The notes beneath the pieces are model-generated. The model ran no database searches. It was not told the origin of the DNA and saw only the letters and a list, made by a program, of their open reading frames with translations. From NCBI RefSeq assembly GCF_004323185.1, contig NZ_NAPS01000002.1, forward strand, positions 1,151,538 through 1,208,119: a stretch of DNA of 56,582 nucleotides, given 5' to 3'. This document shows positions 25,306 through 35,292 of this stretch, piece after piece; the stretch's first letter is position 1; every line of letters begins with the position of its first letter. The translations under genes were made by a program, and so were the position numbers. The stretch comes from Westiellopsis prolifica IICB1 (GTDB lineage Bacteria > Cyanobacteriota > Cyanobacteriia > Cyanobacteriales > Nostocaceae).

Positions 25306-25941
25306 TTAATTAATTACTTTCATTGCTGCTTGAACTCGAATTGTAGAAAACCACTTATCGTCTGTTCTCCATAGTTCCAAGACGTCATGATTTTTATTAT
25401 CAACTGTACGCCATCGCAGCCAGTGGTTGTGATCTCTAGTTCTTAACATAATTGCTTTTTGAGCAATTATGGAACCATTTTCTATACCAGATTTAACTGA
25501 ATTAATTTCTGAACGCACAGTGTTAGCTGTATTTTGAGCAGCTTGTGATTCCGAACGAGCTGTGTTGGCTGTATTTTGAGCAGTTTGTGCTTCTGAACGA
25601 GCCGTATTTGCTGTGGTTTGAGCGTTTTTCGCCTCAGAGCGAGCAGTTTGTGCTTCTGAGTAAGCAGTCTTTACAGTTTTTGCAGTATCTTGAATCAGAT
25701 TTGTTGTATTTGTCAGGAGAGTTTTTGTAGTTTCAAGTTCCGTTTTTGTCGCTTGCAGTTCTGATTTTAATTGTTCTATTTCTTTAGTTTTCTTTTGTAA
25801 TTCTGTCTGAATAGATTGCACTTGCGCTTGGATTTGTGATTTTATGGTTTCAAATCTAGATGTTTCGTTTTCTATTTCCTTGCGTGCATCTTCTATTCTT
25901 CTAATTGCTTCTTCATAGGCTTGTAATGGTGTTAGTGCCAT
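25306..25941 (-). CDS. Coiled-coil protein with 14-residue repeats, unknown
   Basis: Protein of 211 residues. From about residue 10 to 155 it is one long predicted coiled coil. The section 95-150 is made of near-identical 14-residue units (TARSEAQTAQNTAN), which is two heptads each. The C-terminal 55 residues are different: compact, Trp-rich and His-containing (HNHWLRWRTVDNKNHDVLELWRTDDKWFSTIRV), like a small beta head. This stalk-plus-head plan is seen in trimeric fibres, but nothing else phage-like lies nearby and there is no signal peptide. It could form a homotrimeric rod. Family unknown. It is preceded on the same strand by another coiled-coil protein (26179-27183). Confidence 0.6.
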   Translation of the reverse strand: MALTPLQAYEEAIRRIEDARKEIENETSRFETIKSQIQAQVQSIQTELQKKTKEIEQLKSELQATKTELETTKTLLTNTTNLIQDTAKTVKTAYSEAQTARSEAKNAQTTANTARSEAQTAQNTANTARSESQAAQNTANTVRSEINSVKSGIENGSIIAQKAIMLRTRDHNHWLRWRTVDNKNHDVLELWRTDDKWFSTIRVQAAMKVIN

Positions 25942-26005
25942 GTTTTATCCTTTAATAATGACTAATTGATTTGTTAGTGTTCTATATCAATACTGGTTGA
26001 TGAAG

Positions 26006-26105
26006 AGCCGAGAAATAAATTTCCGGCTTTAAGGTTTAACACATTTTAATGGGTTAAAAGGTTGCTTAGTAAGCTTTGATCTGAATTTAGCTATTAGCTG
26101 CTAAT
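26006..26105. repeat. Divergent two-hairpin element, copy D (degenerate)
   Basis: The left half keeps AGCCGAGAAATAAATTTCCG with its pairing and a TTTAACACATTTTAATGGGTT arm. The right half retains only TTTAGCTATTAGC and part of a hairpin. It lies between the two coiled-coil genes. Confidence 0.5.
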
Positions 26106-26178
26106 TTATTTGAGGGTGAGATTTTGGGCAAAACTCCGAACAGTATTGTGTTTTATCTTGAGATAACTGTTAATTGAG

Positions 26179-27183
26179 CTAAAGCCAATTCTTCCACAAT
26201 CTATAGAGTTGACCATATTTCAACCAATCCCTGATAAAAATATCTTTAAAGTCAGGCGCGCTTCTAGCAACATAGTTCATTCTGGCTGCATTATATTGCA
26301 GTTGCCCGTACACATCTAGTATTTTATTAATAGATGATTTTTCATTAATTCTGATTAATAGTTCACACTCTTTTAATCTATAAATATCAATATTTTCTAA
26401 GTCTAGCCCCGACTTCCATTGTAAATCTAGCTGGCGTCTGCATTCATCAAATGGATTAGGCAGTAGGCGTCTAAATTTTTCTAATTCTTTTTTAAATTCT
26501 TCTATTTCTCCAACTGCGATCGCTTCAATTTTATCTATTAATTTATCTACGTCTTGAAAGAACTTTGATTCTAAAGCATCTATCCGATCTAAGGTTGGTT
26601 CAATTAGTTTTCTTTGAAATTGTTCTGGTGTAAATCTATCACTAATTTCTTTGGCTGTTTTAATAGTATCCATCATGGTGATGGAAATTTGAGTGATTCT
26701 GTTTTCTAATGATTTATCAATATCTCCTATTGTTGCTCTTAAACTTAAGATTGCTTCTGCACGAGCCAGATTAATTTCGTCAAAGGTGATTTTCAAATTT
26801 TCTTTGTAGCCTGTATCAACATCACTAAGCAAATCATCAATATTGCTTTTAATTTCGTCTTTTAATCCAGAAAAATTATCAACTGTTTGTTTCACTATGT
26901 CTTTAGCAGCATCTTCTGTTTGTGCAATCCGCCTTTGGGCGATGTAATCAATTTTTTCTGCAAATGGAGCTAAATTATCATCAAATAAGTTATTCATTGC
27001 AGAATCGAACTCTTTTCTAATCGGCTCTGCAAAACTTTTTGAGATCCTTCTTACTACTCCTTTTATACCTATATTCAGAATGCCGGCTGGATTACAATCA
27101 CCACTTACACATCTGTCTAGTTTTGCGCCTATGTAGCTACCATTTTTTTCTAATTTATCTTTTACCTCAGAAGTCAATGTCAT
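26179..27183 (-). CDS. Helical/coiled-coil protein, unknown function
   Basis: Protein of 334 residues with almost entirely helical composition. A short Gly/Cys-containing start (GSYIGAKLDRCVSGDCNPAGILNIGIKG, about 15-42) precedes long amphipathic helices rich in Asp, Lys, Ile and Gln (about 50-245). The C-terminal region ends with several aromatic residues (IRDWLKYGQLYRLWKNWL). There is no signal peptide, membrane helix or enzyme motif. The helical section resembles tethering or apolipoprotein-like domains in composition only. I do not recognise the family. It is transcribed toward the other coiled-coil gene, 237 bases away with a repeat between them, so they may be functionally linked. Confidence 0.55.
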   Translation of the reverse strand: MTLTSEVKDKLEKNGSYIGAKLDRCVSGDCNPAGILNIGIKGVVRRISKSFAEPIRKEFDSAMNNLFDDNLAPFAEKIDYIAQRRIAQTEDAAKDIVKQTVDNFSGLKDEIKSNIDDLLSDVDTGYKENLKITFDEINLARAEAILSLRATIGDIDKSLENRITQISITMMDTIKTAKEISDRFTPEQFQRKLIEPTLDRIDALESKFFQDVDKLIDKIEAIAVGEIEEFKKELEKFRRLLPNPFDECRRQLDLQWKSGLDLENIDIYRLKECELLIRINEKSSINKILDVYGQLQYNAARMNYVARSAPDFKDIFIRDWLKYGQLYRLWKNWL

Positions 27184-27703
27184 ATATATCTCGCAGACGA
27201 AATTTTATAGATAGATGTGTTAGTCAAGAAAAATAAATTAACTGAACATGGCAATTTTGTTTAAGTAAGATGTTTAATCAATGAGCTAAAAAGCACATTT
27301 TTTTTTACACGAATAACTTAAAATAATGGATTTTTTAGGAATTATTTTAGTTTTTTAATTTTACATCGTTTAAATTATCACACTTACATTAAGCAGTATA
27401 AAATTTTAATCTTATTTTTACAAGAATTTATTTTTGTGAGATTTTATACAAATAAAGTCAATACTGTTCGGTGTTTTGTACAAAATCCCGCTCTAAAATC
27501 ACTAACCGACATCTTGCACCAGATGCAATTAGCCGTAAAATAAATTTTCGGCTCAAAGCTTAAACCCATTAAGATGGCTTAAAACTTTAACTAGTCGGTT
27601 TAAAACCGACTTTAGCTTTAAGCCCAAATTTTAATTTAGGGTTAAGTGCAAGATATAAGCTAACAGAGATCGACAGACGTAAAGATTTGTTTCTCTGTGT
27701 CCT
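27184..27703. other. AT-rich intergenic region
   Basis: About 520 bases. The first 330 are very AT-rich and probably contain the promoter of the gene at 26179-27183. The last part holds the two-hairpin element at 27531-27643, bounded by the short inverted pair ATCTTGCAC (27511) and GTGCAAGAT (27646). No ORF is supported. Confidence 0.5.
27531..27643. repeat. Divergent two-hairpin element, copy C
   Basis: The right half is AGTCGGTTTAAAACCGACT, then TTAGCTTTAAG, then CCCAAATTTTAATTTAGGG. The left half is AGCCGTAAAATAAATTTTCG, then GCTTAAACCCATTAAG. It has the same plan as copies A, B and F. Confidence 0.7.
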
Positions 27704-28675
27704 TTAAACTAAGCAGGCGAGAAAATCTTGTTTGAGTTTGGCTTCATCTAGGTTACGACCGATGAAGACTAGTTCGTTTTTACGGGTTTCGGTGTCTTTC
27801 CAAGGGCGATCAGGTTTACCTTCAAAGATCATATGCACTCCTTGAAAGACAAAGCGATCGCTTTCTCCAGCGATATTCAAAATACCCTTCATCCGAAAGA
27901 TATCTGCGCCTTGGGTTTGCAGTAACTTACCCAGCCAATTGTTGAGTTGATCTCCATCGAGGGCGCCTTCTGCAACTAAAGCCACAGAATAGACGGTTTC
28001 ATCATGTTGATGAGCATCTTCTCCCAAGAATTCTGGATCAATTTCTAAAGCGCGATCTAAATCAAAGGCTTTCACACCTAAAAGCGCATCCATTTCAACT
28101 TGGGAATTGCGGGTACGGTAAATTTTTGCCATTGCATTCATCCCGCGAATTCGTCTTTCTAATTCATCGAGTACATCTGGCGTCACTAAATCGGTTTTAT
28201 TTAACAAAATAACATCAGCAAAAGCAATCTGTTCTTGGGCTTCGTCAGCTTCCCAATGTTGCCAAATATGCTTGGCATCGACTACTGTGACTACAGCATC
28301 CAGTTCTAACTGTTCCCGCATATCTTCATCGACAAAAAATGTCTGAATCACTGGTGCAGGATCAGCTAGTCCAGTGGTTTCAATCACCAAATGGTCAAAT
28401 TTGTGACGGCGTTTCATCAAATTACCGATGATGCGAATTAAATCACCCCGCACTGTACAGCATATACAGCCGTTGTTCATCTCAAAGATTTCTTCATCTG
28501 TATCGATCACCAATTGATTGTCAATACCGACTTCCCCAAATTCATTGACAATCACAGCCACTTTTTTACCATGTTCGTGGGTGAGAATACGATTAAGCAG
28601 AGTTGTTTTTCCAGATCCTAAATAACCAGTGAGAACTGTTACTGGAACTACGTCTGTTGTCACAGTACTGATCAT
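27704..28675 (-). CDS. CobW/COG0523 family GTPase metallochaperone
   Basis: P-loop GTPase of 323 residues. Walker A GYLGSGKT (17-24), the metal-binding CICC motif (Cys70-Ile-Cys-Cys73) that defines the COG0523 metallochaperones, switch region [11 protein letters not shown], base-specificity motif NKTD, and a C-terminal CobW domain (about 220-320). Members deliver zinc or other divalent metals to client enzymes, and many cyanobacterial ones are induced under zinc limitation. The upstream dyad at 28702-28716 fits such control. There is no His-rich insert of the kind seen in some CobW proteins. No cobalamin biosynthesis gene is nearby, so a zinc or general metal role is more likely than cobalt insertion. 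Confidence 0.85.
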   Translation of the reverse strand: MISTVTTDVVPVTVLTGYLGSGKTTLLNRILTHEHGKKVAVIVNEFGEVGIDNQLVIDTDEEIFEMNNGCICCTVRGDLIRIIGNLMKRRHKFDHLVIETTGLADPAPVIQTFFVDEDMREQLELDAVVTVVDAKHIWQHWEADEAQEQIAFADVILLNKTDLVTPDVLDELERRIRGMNAMAKIYRTRNSQVEMDALLGVKAFDLDRALEIDPEFLGEDAHQHDETVYSVALVAEGALDGDQLNNWLGKLLQTQGADIFRMKGILNIAGESDRFVFQGVHMIFEGKPDRPWKDTETRKNELVFIGRNLDEAKLKQDFLACLV

Positions 28676-28701
28676 ATGCTACAGATACCTTATTTTTTAA
28701 A

Positions 28702-28716
28702 TGATAATCGTATTCA
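28702..28716 (-). promoter_or_regulatory. Possible Zur box upstream of the CobW-family gene
   Basis: On the + strand it reads TGATAATCGTATTCA; on the gene's strand TGAATACGATTATCA. One half-site (ATTATCA) matches the cyanobacterial Zur/Fur-type 7-1-7 dyad exactly, while the other keeps four of seven bases. It ends 26 bases before the start codon, a repressing position. Based on motif recall only. Confidence 0.4.
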
Positions 28717-29021
28717 CTATAAGCACCTTGGATAATTTTATCAATGTCGGTTGCCCAATAAGAAACAGCATTGAAATACGCGCGATCGCTTTTTTTATTC
28801 GATGAGAGTGGAGTTACCACATTGACGTGCATTAACTAATCCTTCCTAGCCAGCAGAAGCGGTTTCTGGTAATTGAATAGATACAGTTTTCATGCGATCG
28901 CAATCGTATTGAGTTTCTTGCTCTCAGGTTAACTTGTTTTCATACTTGGAGTGCGATCGCTTTTTGATGGGTGGGAATGCGATCGCACAATTATAGAGAA
29001 TTTGAACAAGCGATCGCACCC

Positions 29022-29054
29022 AGATCCCCGACTTTTGATAAAAGTCGGGGATCT
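29022..29054. repeat. AGATCCCCGACTT hairpin repeat, copy 3
   Basis: AGATCCCCGACTTTT and AAAAGTCGGGGATCT form a perfect stem with loop GAT. A 44-base stretch around it (from GCACCC to CTTGTTT) is identical to the copy at 30752-30784, so these two are recent duplicates. Confidence 0.75.
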
Positions 29055-29135
29055 TGTTTGGAGTTCTAGGTTCTCAACTTAAAGTTTCTCGTTTCAAATG
29101 CGTAGACGCAAAGCAACTTGTCGCCAGACATCGCA

Positions 29136-29206
29136 CTTCATAAAATCAAACAGTCTGCTTCAGCAGAGTTTAGCTATGAGACTGCGATTTCAATCGCAGG
29201 CGTTTC
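29136..29206. repeat. Two-hairpin element, copy E (right half only)
   Basis: It starts ACTTCATAAAATCAAAC, then AGTCTGCTTCAGCAGAGT, TTAGCTATGAG, and the hairpin CTGCGATTTCAATCGCAG. It matches the right half of copy F (39606-39720) nearly base for base, with a deletion in the first stem. Confidence 0.7.
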
Positions 29207-29270
29207 AAATGCGATGTCTGACGACAAGCCACTGTGTGTCTACGCACCACCCCTCACACTTACCACCAAC

Positions 29271-30572
29271 CTACTGCTGATATTTTCTAATCAATTCCAA
29301 CGCTTTTTGGTAATCAGCAGTTCTTCCTTGTTGTCGAAACAATTCAGCAGCTTTTTGCAAATCAGCAATTCCACTCTGCTTATCTCCTATCGCAGCACGA
29401 GCTAAACCCCGGTTGTAGTAGGCTTTGTGATAATTGGGATTAATTTTGATGGCAGAGGTGTAATCAGCTATAGCCCCTTGATTGTCTCCCAATTGGCGGC
29501 GGGCTAGACCCCGGTTGTTGTAGGCTTGGGCTAAGTTGGGATTAATTTTGAGAGCAGTGTTGTAATCAGCTATAGCCCCTTGCTTGTCTCCCAAATCACT
29601 GCGGGCTACACCCCGGTTGTTGTAGGCTAGGGCTAAGTTAGGATTAATTTTGATGGCAGAGTTGTAATCAGCGATCGCCCCTTGCTTGGCTCCCAATTCA
29701 CTGCGGACTACACCCCGGTTGTAGTAGGCTTTGTCATAGTTGGGATTGAGACGAATTGCTTCTGTGAAATCAGCTATTGCACCCTTATAATCTTTTTGAT
29801 CATACTTCTCATAAGCTCTGATATAAAAGTCATCTGCTTTCAACCCAGTCGCCAAAACATCCGGTGGACGCACTCCCACATCCACACCCACAGCTAACAT
29901 TTGCCGCAACGCTGAATAAATAGTAGTACCTAAACCCGTAATAATCTTACTCTGACTTTTCTCGCCGATTTCTTGTTCATCAGCCCTACCGTGAATTGCT
30001 ACCACTTCCCCTTGTTCATTCAGCACAGCCCCACCACTCATACCACCTAAAGTATCGTTATCGTAGAGAATGTTGTAACCTTCACGCTGTGCTGTGCCGT
30101 TTGCCTGAACTTGTCCTTTGTTGAAAAATAAAGGCGGGTCGGTAATTACTCCTCTTTTTGCCGGAAACCCTGCTACATATATTGTTGTGCTAGCCGTAGC
30201 CTTGTCAGAATTCCCAATCTTGGCTATTTTATAATCCTTGCTACTACTAAACTCAACCACAGCCAAATCCACATTCGGTAAGCGTTTGACAGACTTCACC
30301 TGATGAGTTTGTGTATCTGGCGTAATAATTTCGTACTTACCACCATCTTTTACCACATGATAAGCGGTCAAAACAGTGTAAGTGTTGCCAGAATGTTTAA
30401 TCAAAACACCCGAACCAGCTAAATTGGGATTTTGACTATCGACAATCCGCACAGTAATTTCTCTACCAATCTGTTCCACCTCTTGCTGAGATAGAGCGAC
30501 TGCAACTTGTGATTGCACCAATACCATTGATACCCCAATGAATACAGGTGGCAGTGTATAGAAGTACTTCAT
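29271..30572 (-). CDS. Exported trypsin-like serine protease with TPR repeats
   Basis: Protein of 433 residues with an N-terminal signal peptide (about 1-27, FIGVSMVLVQSQVAVA). The chymotrypsin-like protease domain (about 35-225) has a complete triad: His72 (AYHVV), Asp102 (NVDLAVV) and Ser179 (GGMSGGAV). The C-terminal region (about 245-430) is at least five tetratricopeptide repeats of 34 residues. Several are nearly identical in sequence (QGAIADYNSAIKINPN), so the repeats have expanded recently. TPRs mediate protein binding, which suggests an envelope protease with a docking platform. Targets are unknown. There is no PDZ domain, which separates it from the HtrA/Deg proteases. Terminator-like repeats lie downstream. 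Confidence 0.85.
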   Translation of the reverse strand: MKYFYTLPPVFIGVSMVLVQSQVAVALSQQEVEQIGREITVRIVDSQNPNLAGSGVLIKHSGNTYTVLTAYHVVKDGGKYEIITPDTQTHQVKSVKRLPNVDLAVVEFSSSKDYKIAKIGNSDKATASTTIYVAGFPAKRGVITDPPLFFNKGQVQANGTAQREGYNILYDNDTLGGMSGGAVLNEQGEVVAIHGRADEQEIGEKSQSKIITGLGTTIYSALRQMLAVGVDVGVRPPDVLATGLKADDFYIRAYEKYDQKDYKGAIADFTEAIRLNPNYDKAYYNRGVVRSELGAKQGAIADYNSAIKINPNLALAYNNRGVARSDLGDKQGAIADYNTALKINPNLAQAYNNRGLARRQLGDNQGAIADYTSAIKINPNYHKAYYNRGLARAAIGDKQSGIADLQKAAELFRQQGRTADYQKALELIRKYQQ

Positions 30573-30751
30573 TTTATATAAAAGAGTGTGTTGCTGAAAC
30601 TTGTGAAAATATATGGAAATAAAAAAAGCTACAAATCAAACTTGCAGCTTTGCAGAATCGTACTTAGATATATCAAGAAAAATAGAATTTGTAAAAGGGA
30701 ACAGGGACTGCATTTGGTGTCTGACGACAAGCTGCTGCGGTCTACGCACCC

Positions 30752-30784
30752 AGATCCCCGACTTTTGATAAAAGTCGGGGATCT
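30752..30784. repeat. AGATCCCCGACTT hairpin repeat, copy 4
   Basis: Identical stem and loop to 29022-29054. It lies downstream of uvrA on the - strand and upstream of the protease-TPR gene. It is followed by a TTAGTGTCTTAGTGTC-type repeat related to that at 25181. Confidence 0.75.
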
Positions 30785-30855
30785 TGTTTAGTGTCTTAGT
30801 GTCTTGGTGTTTCAAAAATTATTTTTACCACAAAGGCACAAAGACACAAAGACGT

Positions 30856-33744
30856 TTAATTCGCCAAAGTTACTGGCGGATACTGCTGCAACACATGCTT
30901 CAAATACTGTCCAGTATAGGACTTGGGATTCTGTGCAACTTCTTCTGGCGTACCCTGAGCGATGATTTCTCCACCTTGATCACCACCTTCTGGACCCAAA
31001 TCGATCACCCAATCAGCACAACGAATCACATCCAAGTTGTGTTCAATCACCAAAATCGAATTACCTTTATCTACTAATCTTTGCAACACATCCAATAACT
31101 TATGGACATCGTAAAAAGATAAACCTGTGGTTGGTTCATCAATTAAATAAAGTGTCTTACCTGTAGCGCGACGTGATAATTCTGTTGCTAACTTCACTCG
31201 CTGTGCTTCTCCACCAGATAAAGTAGTTGCAGGTTGTCCGAGTTGAATGTAACCCAACCCAACATCTACTAAAGTTTGCAAGCGATTCACAGCTTTGGGA
31301 ATATTCTGGAAAAACTCCAAAGCTTCCTCAACAGTCATTTTCAAAACATCAGCAATAGATTTGTCTTTGTATTTAACTTGCAAGGTTTCGCGGTTGTATC
31401 TTGCACCTTTGCAGACTTCACACTGCACATACACATCCGGGAGAAAATTCATTTCAATGACATTCACACCTTGTCCACTACAAGCTTCACAACGTCCACC
31501 TTTAACATTGAAAGAAAATTGTCCTGGTTTGTAACCCCTGGCTTTTGCTTCAATAGTAGCTGAAAAGGCGTCGCGAATCACATCAAAAATACCTGTGTAA
31601 GTCGCTGGGTTAGAACGGGGTGTTCTACCGATGGGTGATTGATCAATAACGATCGCTTTATCAATCGCACTCAATCCCTTAATTCCATCAATTTCTTTCG
31701 GTAAAGGAACTTTACGAAAAAGGTGATGTTGCAATGCTGGATAAAGTAATTCATTAATTAAAGTGGACTTTCCAGAACCAGAAACACCCGTAACAGCGAC
31801 AAGTTTACCCAGTGGAATCTCCACATCTATATTTCTGAGGTTGTTACGACGAGCATTTTTAATAACTAAACTTATCCCATTCCCTTCTCTTCGAGTTGCA
31901 GGAGTTTGAATCACTCGCCTTCCCGACAAATACGCACCCGTCAGAGAACTTTCTGCTGTTAATAAAACTTGTAAATCACCCTCAGCAATAATATTACCGC
32001 CGTGAATCCCTGCACCCGGCCCAATATCAACTATATGATCAGCAGCCCGAATCGTGTCTTCGTCATGCTCAACGACAATTAACGTATTCCCCAAATCCCG
32101 CAACTTCGTTAAAGTCTGCAATAACCTACCATTATCGCGTTGATGCAAACCAATACTTGGTTCATCCAAAACGTATAATACACCAGTCAACCCAGAACCA
32201 ATCTGAGTTGCCAAACGAATACGTTGCGCTTCTCCACCCGAAAGCGTCATCGCCGGACGATCTAAAGTTAAATAATCCAACCCCACATCCAACAAAAACT
32301 GCAATCTCGCCCGAATTTCTCGCAACACCAAATCAGCAATCTGCATTTGGCGATCGCTCAACTTTAATTGCTCTACCCTGTGTTGACACTCACGAATTGA
32401 AACTCCAGTCAAATCCAACACTCTGTACTGTCCCAACCGCACCGCCAAAGCTTCCGGTTTCAAACGCTTTCCGCCACACACCGCACAAGGTTGATCAATC
32501 AAATACTGTTCTAATTTTTGCTTAACTAACTCCGTACCCCCCTCATATTGCCTCTGCAAAATGGGAATCACACCTTTAAAACTCTGCTTCCTCTGCGCCT
32601 CTGCGGTTCCCTCTCCATATAAAATGATCTGCTGTTGTTCTTCAGTCAACTTTTGCCAGTGTGTTTGCAACTCAAACCCGTAAGCTTGACTCAAACCATA
32701 CAACAACTCTAAATAATAAGAATTATCCTTTTCCGACCAAGGAGCGATCGCAGCATATACAGGCGCTTCCGGATCAGGTACCACCAACTCCGGCGCAAAT
32801 GTTTTTAAAGTACCAAGTCCGTGACAATTAGGACAAGCACCGTAGGGCGAGTTAAACGAGAACAAACGCGGCGATAACTCCTCCATCACCGCACCGTGTT
32901 CTGGACAAGCAAAATTTTCGGAAAAAACTAATTCTTCGTCATTTGTTTCTTGAGTGCTGTCAGAAACAGGAGTAAAAAGAATTACTGCTATCCCTTCGGA
33001 TAACTTCAAGCAAGTACTAAGAGAATCGACCAAACGCTCTTGAATACCGTCTTTTTTCACCAAGCGATCAATAACAACTTCAATCGTATGTGTAAAATTT
33101 TTATCTAACTCAATCGCGTCTGAAAGTTCCCGCACTTCCCCATCGATACGCACACGCACAAAACCTTGGGAAGCCAGACCAGATAACAGCTTTTTATGAG
33201 TGCCTTTTTTACCCCGTACCACAGGCGCGAGAATTTGGAACCGGGTGCGATCGCTCAAATCCATAATCCGATCCACCATCTCATCGATAGTTTGGGGAGC
33301 AATACAGCGATCGCAAATTGGACAATGGGGTTCTCCCGCCCGTCCAAATAATAACCGTAAATAGTCGTAAATCTCCGTCACCGTTCCCACTGTCGAACGG
33401 GGGTTATGAGAAGTCGATTTTTGATCAATAGAAATCGCCGGACTCAACCCTTCAATTGACTCCACATCCGGCTTATCCATCTGTCCTAAAAATTGTCGCG
33501 CGTATGCACTCAAAGATTCTACATAACGGCGCTGTCCTTCAGCAAAAATCGTATCGAATGCCAAAGAAGACTTACCAGAACCAGAGACACCCGTAAAAAC
33601 AATCAGGCGATCGCGCGGTAATTCTAAATCAATATTTTTCAGGTTATGCTGCCTAGCACCACGAATTCTAATCGTATTCAAGCTGTTGGGGTTGGGATAG
33701 GGAAGGTGTCCATTTAGGGACGCAGCAAACTGAGTGTCTGACAT
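30856..33744 (-). CDS. uvrA: Excinuclease ABC subunit A
   Basis: Damage-recognition ATPase of nucleotide excision repair, 962 residues, normal for the family. Two ABC-type ATPase modules: first Walker [10 protein letters not shown] (52-60), second GVSGSGKST near residue 650, and two LSGGEAQR signatures. Zinc-binding Cys pairs are present ([17 protein letters not shown], and the C-terminal CEACSGQG...CEVCKGARY finger). The start ATG at 33744 gives [12 protein letters not shown]. UvrA2 loads UvrB at distorted DNA; uvrB and uvrC are not in this window, as usual in cyanobacteria. Confidence 0.97.
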   Translation of the reverse strand: MSDTQFAASLNGHLPYPNPNSLNTIRIRGARQHNLKNIDLELPRDRLIVFTGVSGSGKSSLAFDTIFAEGQRRYVESLSAYARQFLGQMDKPDVESIEGLSPAISIDQKSTSHNPRSTVGTVTEIYDYLRLLFGRAGEPHCPICDRCIAPQTIDEMVDRIMDLSDRTRFQILAPVVRGKKGTHKKLLSGLASQGFVRVRIDGEVRELSDAIELDKNFTHTIEVVIDRLVKKDGIQERLVDSLSTCLKLSEGIAVILFTPVSDSTQETNDEELVFSENFACPEHGAVMEELSPRLFSFNSPYGACPNCHGLGTLKTFAPELVVPDPEAPVYAAIAPWSEKDNSYYLELLYGLSQAYGFELQTHWQKLTEEQQQIILYGEGTAEAQRKQSFKGVIPILQRQYEGGTELVKQKLEQYLIDQPCAVCGGKRLKPEALAVRLGQYRVLDLTGVSIRECQHRVEQLKLSDRQMQIADLVLREIRARLQFLLDVGLDYLTLDRPAMTLSGGEAQRIRLATQIGSGLTGVLYVLDEPSIGLHQRDNGRLLQTLTKLRDLGNTLIVVEHDEDTIRAADHIVDIGPGAGIHGGNIIAEGDLQVLLTAESSLTGAYLSGRRVIQTPATRREGNGISLVIKNARRNNLRNIDVEIPLGKLVAVTGVSGSGKSTLINELLYPALQHHLFRKVPLPKEIDGIKGLSAIDKAIVIDQSPIGRTPRSNPATYTGIFDVIRDAFSATIEAKARGYKPGQFSFNVKGGRCEACSGQGVNVIEMNFLPDVYVQCEVCKGARYNRETLQVKYKDKSIADVLKMTVEEALEFFQNIPKAVNRLQTLVDVGLGYIQLGQPATTLSGGEAQRVKLATELSRRATGKTLYLIDEPTTGLSFYDVHKLLDVLQRLVDKGNSILVIEHNLDVIRCADWVIDLGPEGGDQGGEIIAQGTPEEVAQNPKSYTGQYLKHVLQQYPPVTLAN

Positions 33745-33900
33745 ATCAACAGGCTAATAAATATGGGGCAGCATGAAACAGTCCTTAATAATACTAGCGT
33801 TGACTTGCACAGAATAGAACAATCGTACTGTTTAATTCATCGAGGGATTGGGGATTGGTTATTCTCCCTTGTCCCCCTTGTCCCTTTCCCCTTTCCCTAA

Positions 33901-34443
33901 CTACGCTTGTTCCCAAAGTTCGCGGACGTGACCGGGAAGCCAGCTGGCAATTTCTTGAATTCGCTCTTGGGAAAGTTCTTCTTTGGTCGCAGAAAATACA
34001 GCTTTTACGACTTGCTCACGATCAGCTGTGGGTGGTAGTCCTCCCTCGTTAGCTACTCGGAAAAGGAAGCGATCGCTATCAATTTTGAAAATACCAGGGC
34101 CTTGCCAAGGTGGACGTACCCGGCTCAAAAAGCCCACGATAGGATTGGTATCTCGCCAGAGTTCGGCGACTTCTAGCTTCTGAAGTTCTTTTTCTTCTGT
34201 GGTGTAGGCTGGTTCATGCAATTCCGCTTCGACATGATCAGCTGCTTCTGTGGTCATTAAATCGCGCATGACGCGAAATACAACTTCAGTCAAATCTCTA
34301 GCATCATAAGGATCAGCTAGTCCACCTCTGACCATAACTTTGTCTAGAAACGATCTGTGTTCGTCTGCGATCGCAACTCTAGTATCTTCAATCTCAGTAG
34401 GATCAACTTCCGGTAAGTCTTTTCTTAAAGTTTCGTCCGGCAT
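33901..34443 (-). CDS. DUF2267 domain protein
   Basis: Soluble, acidic protein of 180 residues. It matches the DUF2267 family as I recall it: two copies of a helical unit with conserved blocks, here [42 protein letters not shown] (about 30-70) and [32 protein letters not shown] (about 135-170). The family has unknown function and often occurs in stress-related contexts in cyanobacteria. The ATG at 34443 lacks a strong ribosome binding site. The stop lies beside a CCCTTTCCC repeat. It is upstream of, and transcribed toward, uvrA. Confidence 0.8.
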   Translation of the reverse strand: MPDETLRKDLPEVDPTEIEDTRVAIADEHRSFLDKVMVRGGLADPYDARDLTEVVFRVMRDLMTTEAADHVEAELHEPAYTTEEKELQKLEVAELWRDTNPIVGFLSRVRPPWQGPGIFKIDSDRFLFRVANEGGLPPTADREQVVKAVFSATKEELSQERIQEIASWLPGHVRELWEQA

Positions 34444-35292
34444 ATTTTTTCTCGTGTTTTATAGTATTTAGCAATTATGCTCATTTACTAAATTGCACTA
34501 GTTAAAAATGCTTAACACCGTTCCAAGGTTGGAGAAGCCGAGTAGCCAAAAGTTAGAGATTACTCTAGTTCTTCCTGATTCCAATTAACATAAATAATCT
34601 TTGTCGTCGAGTGTTTGATACTCGCCGTCGAGTGTTTGATACTCGTGGTCGAGTGTTTGATACTCGTGGTCGAGTGTTTGATACTCGCCGTCGAGTGTTT
34701 GATACTCGTGGTCGAGTCTTTGATACTCGTGGTCGAGTCTTTGATAGTCGTCGCCGAGTGTTTGATACTCGCCGTCGAGTGTTTGATACTCGTGGTCGAG
34801 TCTTTGATACTCGTGGTCGAGTGTTTGATACTCGCCGTCGAGTGTTTGATACTCGCCGTCGAGTGTTTGATACTCGCCGTCGAGTGTTTGATACTCGTGG
34901 TCGAGTGTTTGATACTCGCCGTCGAGTCTTTGATACTCGCCGTCGAGTCTTTGATACTCATGGTCGAGTCTTTGATACTCGCCGTCGAGTCTTTGATACT
35001 CGCCGCCGAGTGTTTGAAATATTCAAAGGGAACTCTTAAATTGATTTTGAGGCGGGTTGGATGAGAATGAAATAGATCTGTTGCATATAGTCTTGACAAA
35101 TAACAGATACCAGATAATTTGTATATGTAAGCAATTTGCTGAAAAAGTAAATTTCAAAGTATAACTAATATATTTATTTGATACTAAAATCAAAATTTTA
35201 ATACAATAATTTTCATGTTTATTATTATAAATTATGATGTAAAAGATAAATTACATTATTTATAAATTAAATTTTAAAAGCATTTTTATTTT
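34444..35292. other. Intergenic region dominated by a 21-bp hairpin array
   Basis: About 850 bases between divergent genes. Bases 34606-35025 are the tandem array. The last 200 bases are very AT-rich and include the likely promoter of the peptide exporter at 35293. Long frames through the array on both strands (for example 34560-35099 -) are produced by the 21-bp period and are not genes. Confidence 0.75.
34606..35025. repeat. Tandem array, nineteen 21-bp hairpin units
   Basis: The unit is GTCGAGTGTTTGATACTCGC plus one base. Nineteen full units start every 21 bases from 34606 to 34984, and a degenerate twentieth starts at 35005. Each contains the inverted pair CGAGT/ACTCG around GTTTGAT. The junction between units (ACTCG-CCGT-CGAGT or ACTCG-TGGT-CGAGT) is also a hairpin, so two folding registers are possible. 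Variation is limited to a few positions (GTGTTT or GTCTTT; CGCC or CGTG). Confidence 0.95.

Larger units (their letters stand above)
28676..29270. other. Regulatory and repeat-rich intergenic region
   Basis: It contains a possible Zur box (28702-28716), several HIP1 sites (GCGATCGC near 28783, 28958, 28980 and 29010), the hairpin repeat at 29022-29054 and the two-hairpin element part at 29136-29206. A 79-codon frame on the - strand at 28593-28832 crosses the start of the CobW gene and does not look real. Confidence 0.5.

Noticed and set aside
25306-27183. Prophage tail-fibre region
   Set aside because: Although one protein has a stalk-and-head layout, no capsid, portal, terminase, integrase or lysis genes lie nearby.
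28593-28832. 79-codon frame on the - strand overlapping the CobW start
   Set aside because: It overlaps the well-supported GTPase start and the possible Zur box, has no ribosome binding site and no recognisable domain.
34606-35025. CRISPR array
   Set aside because: The period is 21 bp with no unique spacers, and no cas genes are in the window.
34560-35099. Frames of 140-180 codons through the 34.6-kb array (SIKHSTA heptads on -, VFDTRRR on +)
   Set aside because: Open in three overlapping frames at once, with no ribosome binding site or non-repeat domain. Explained by the 21-bp period.
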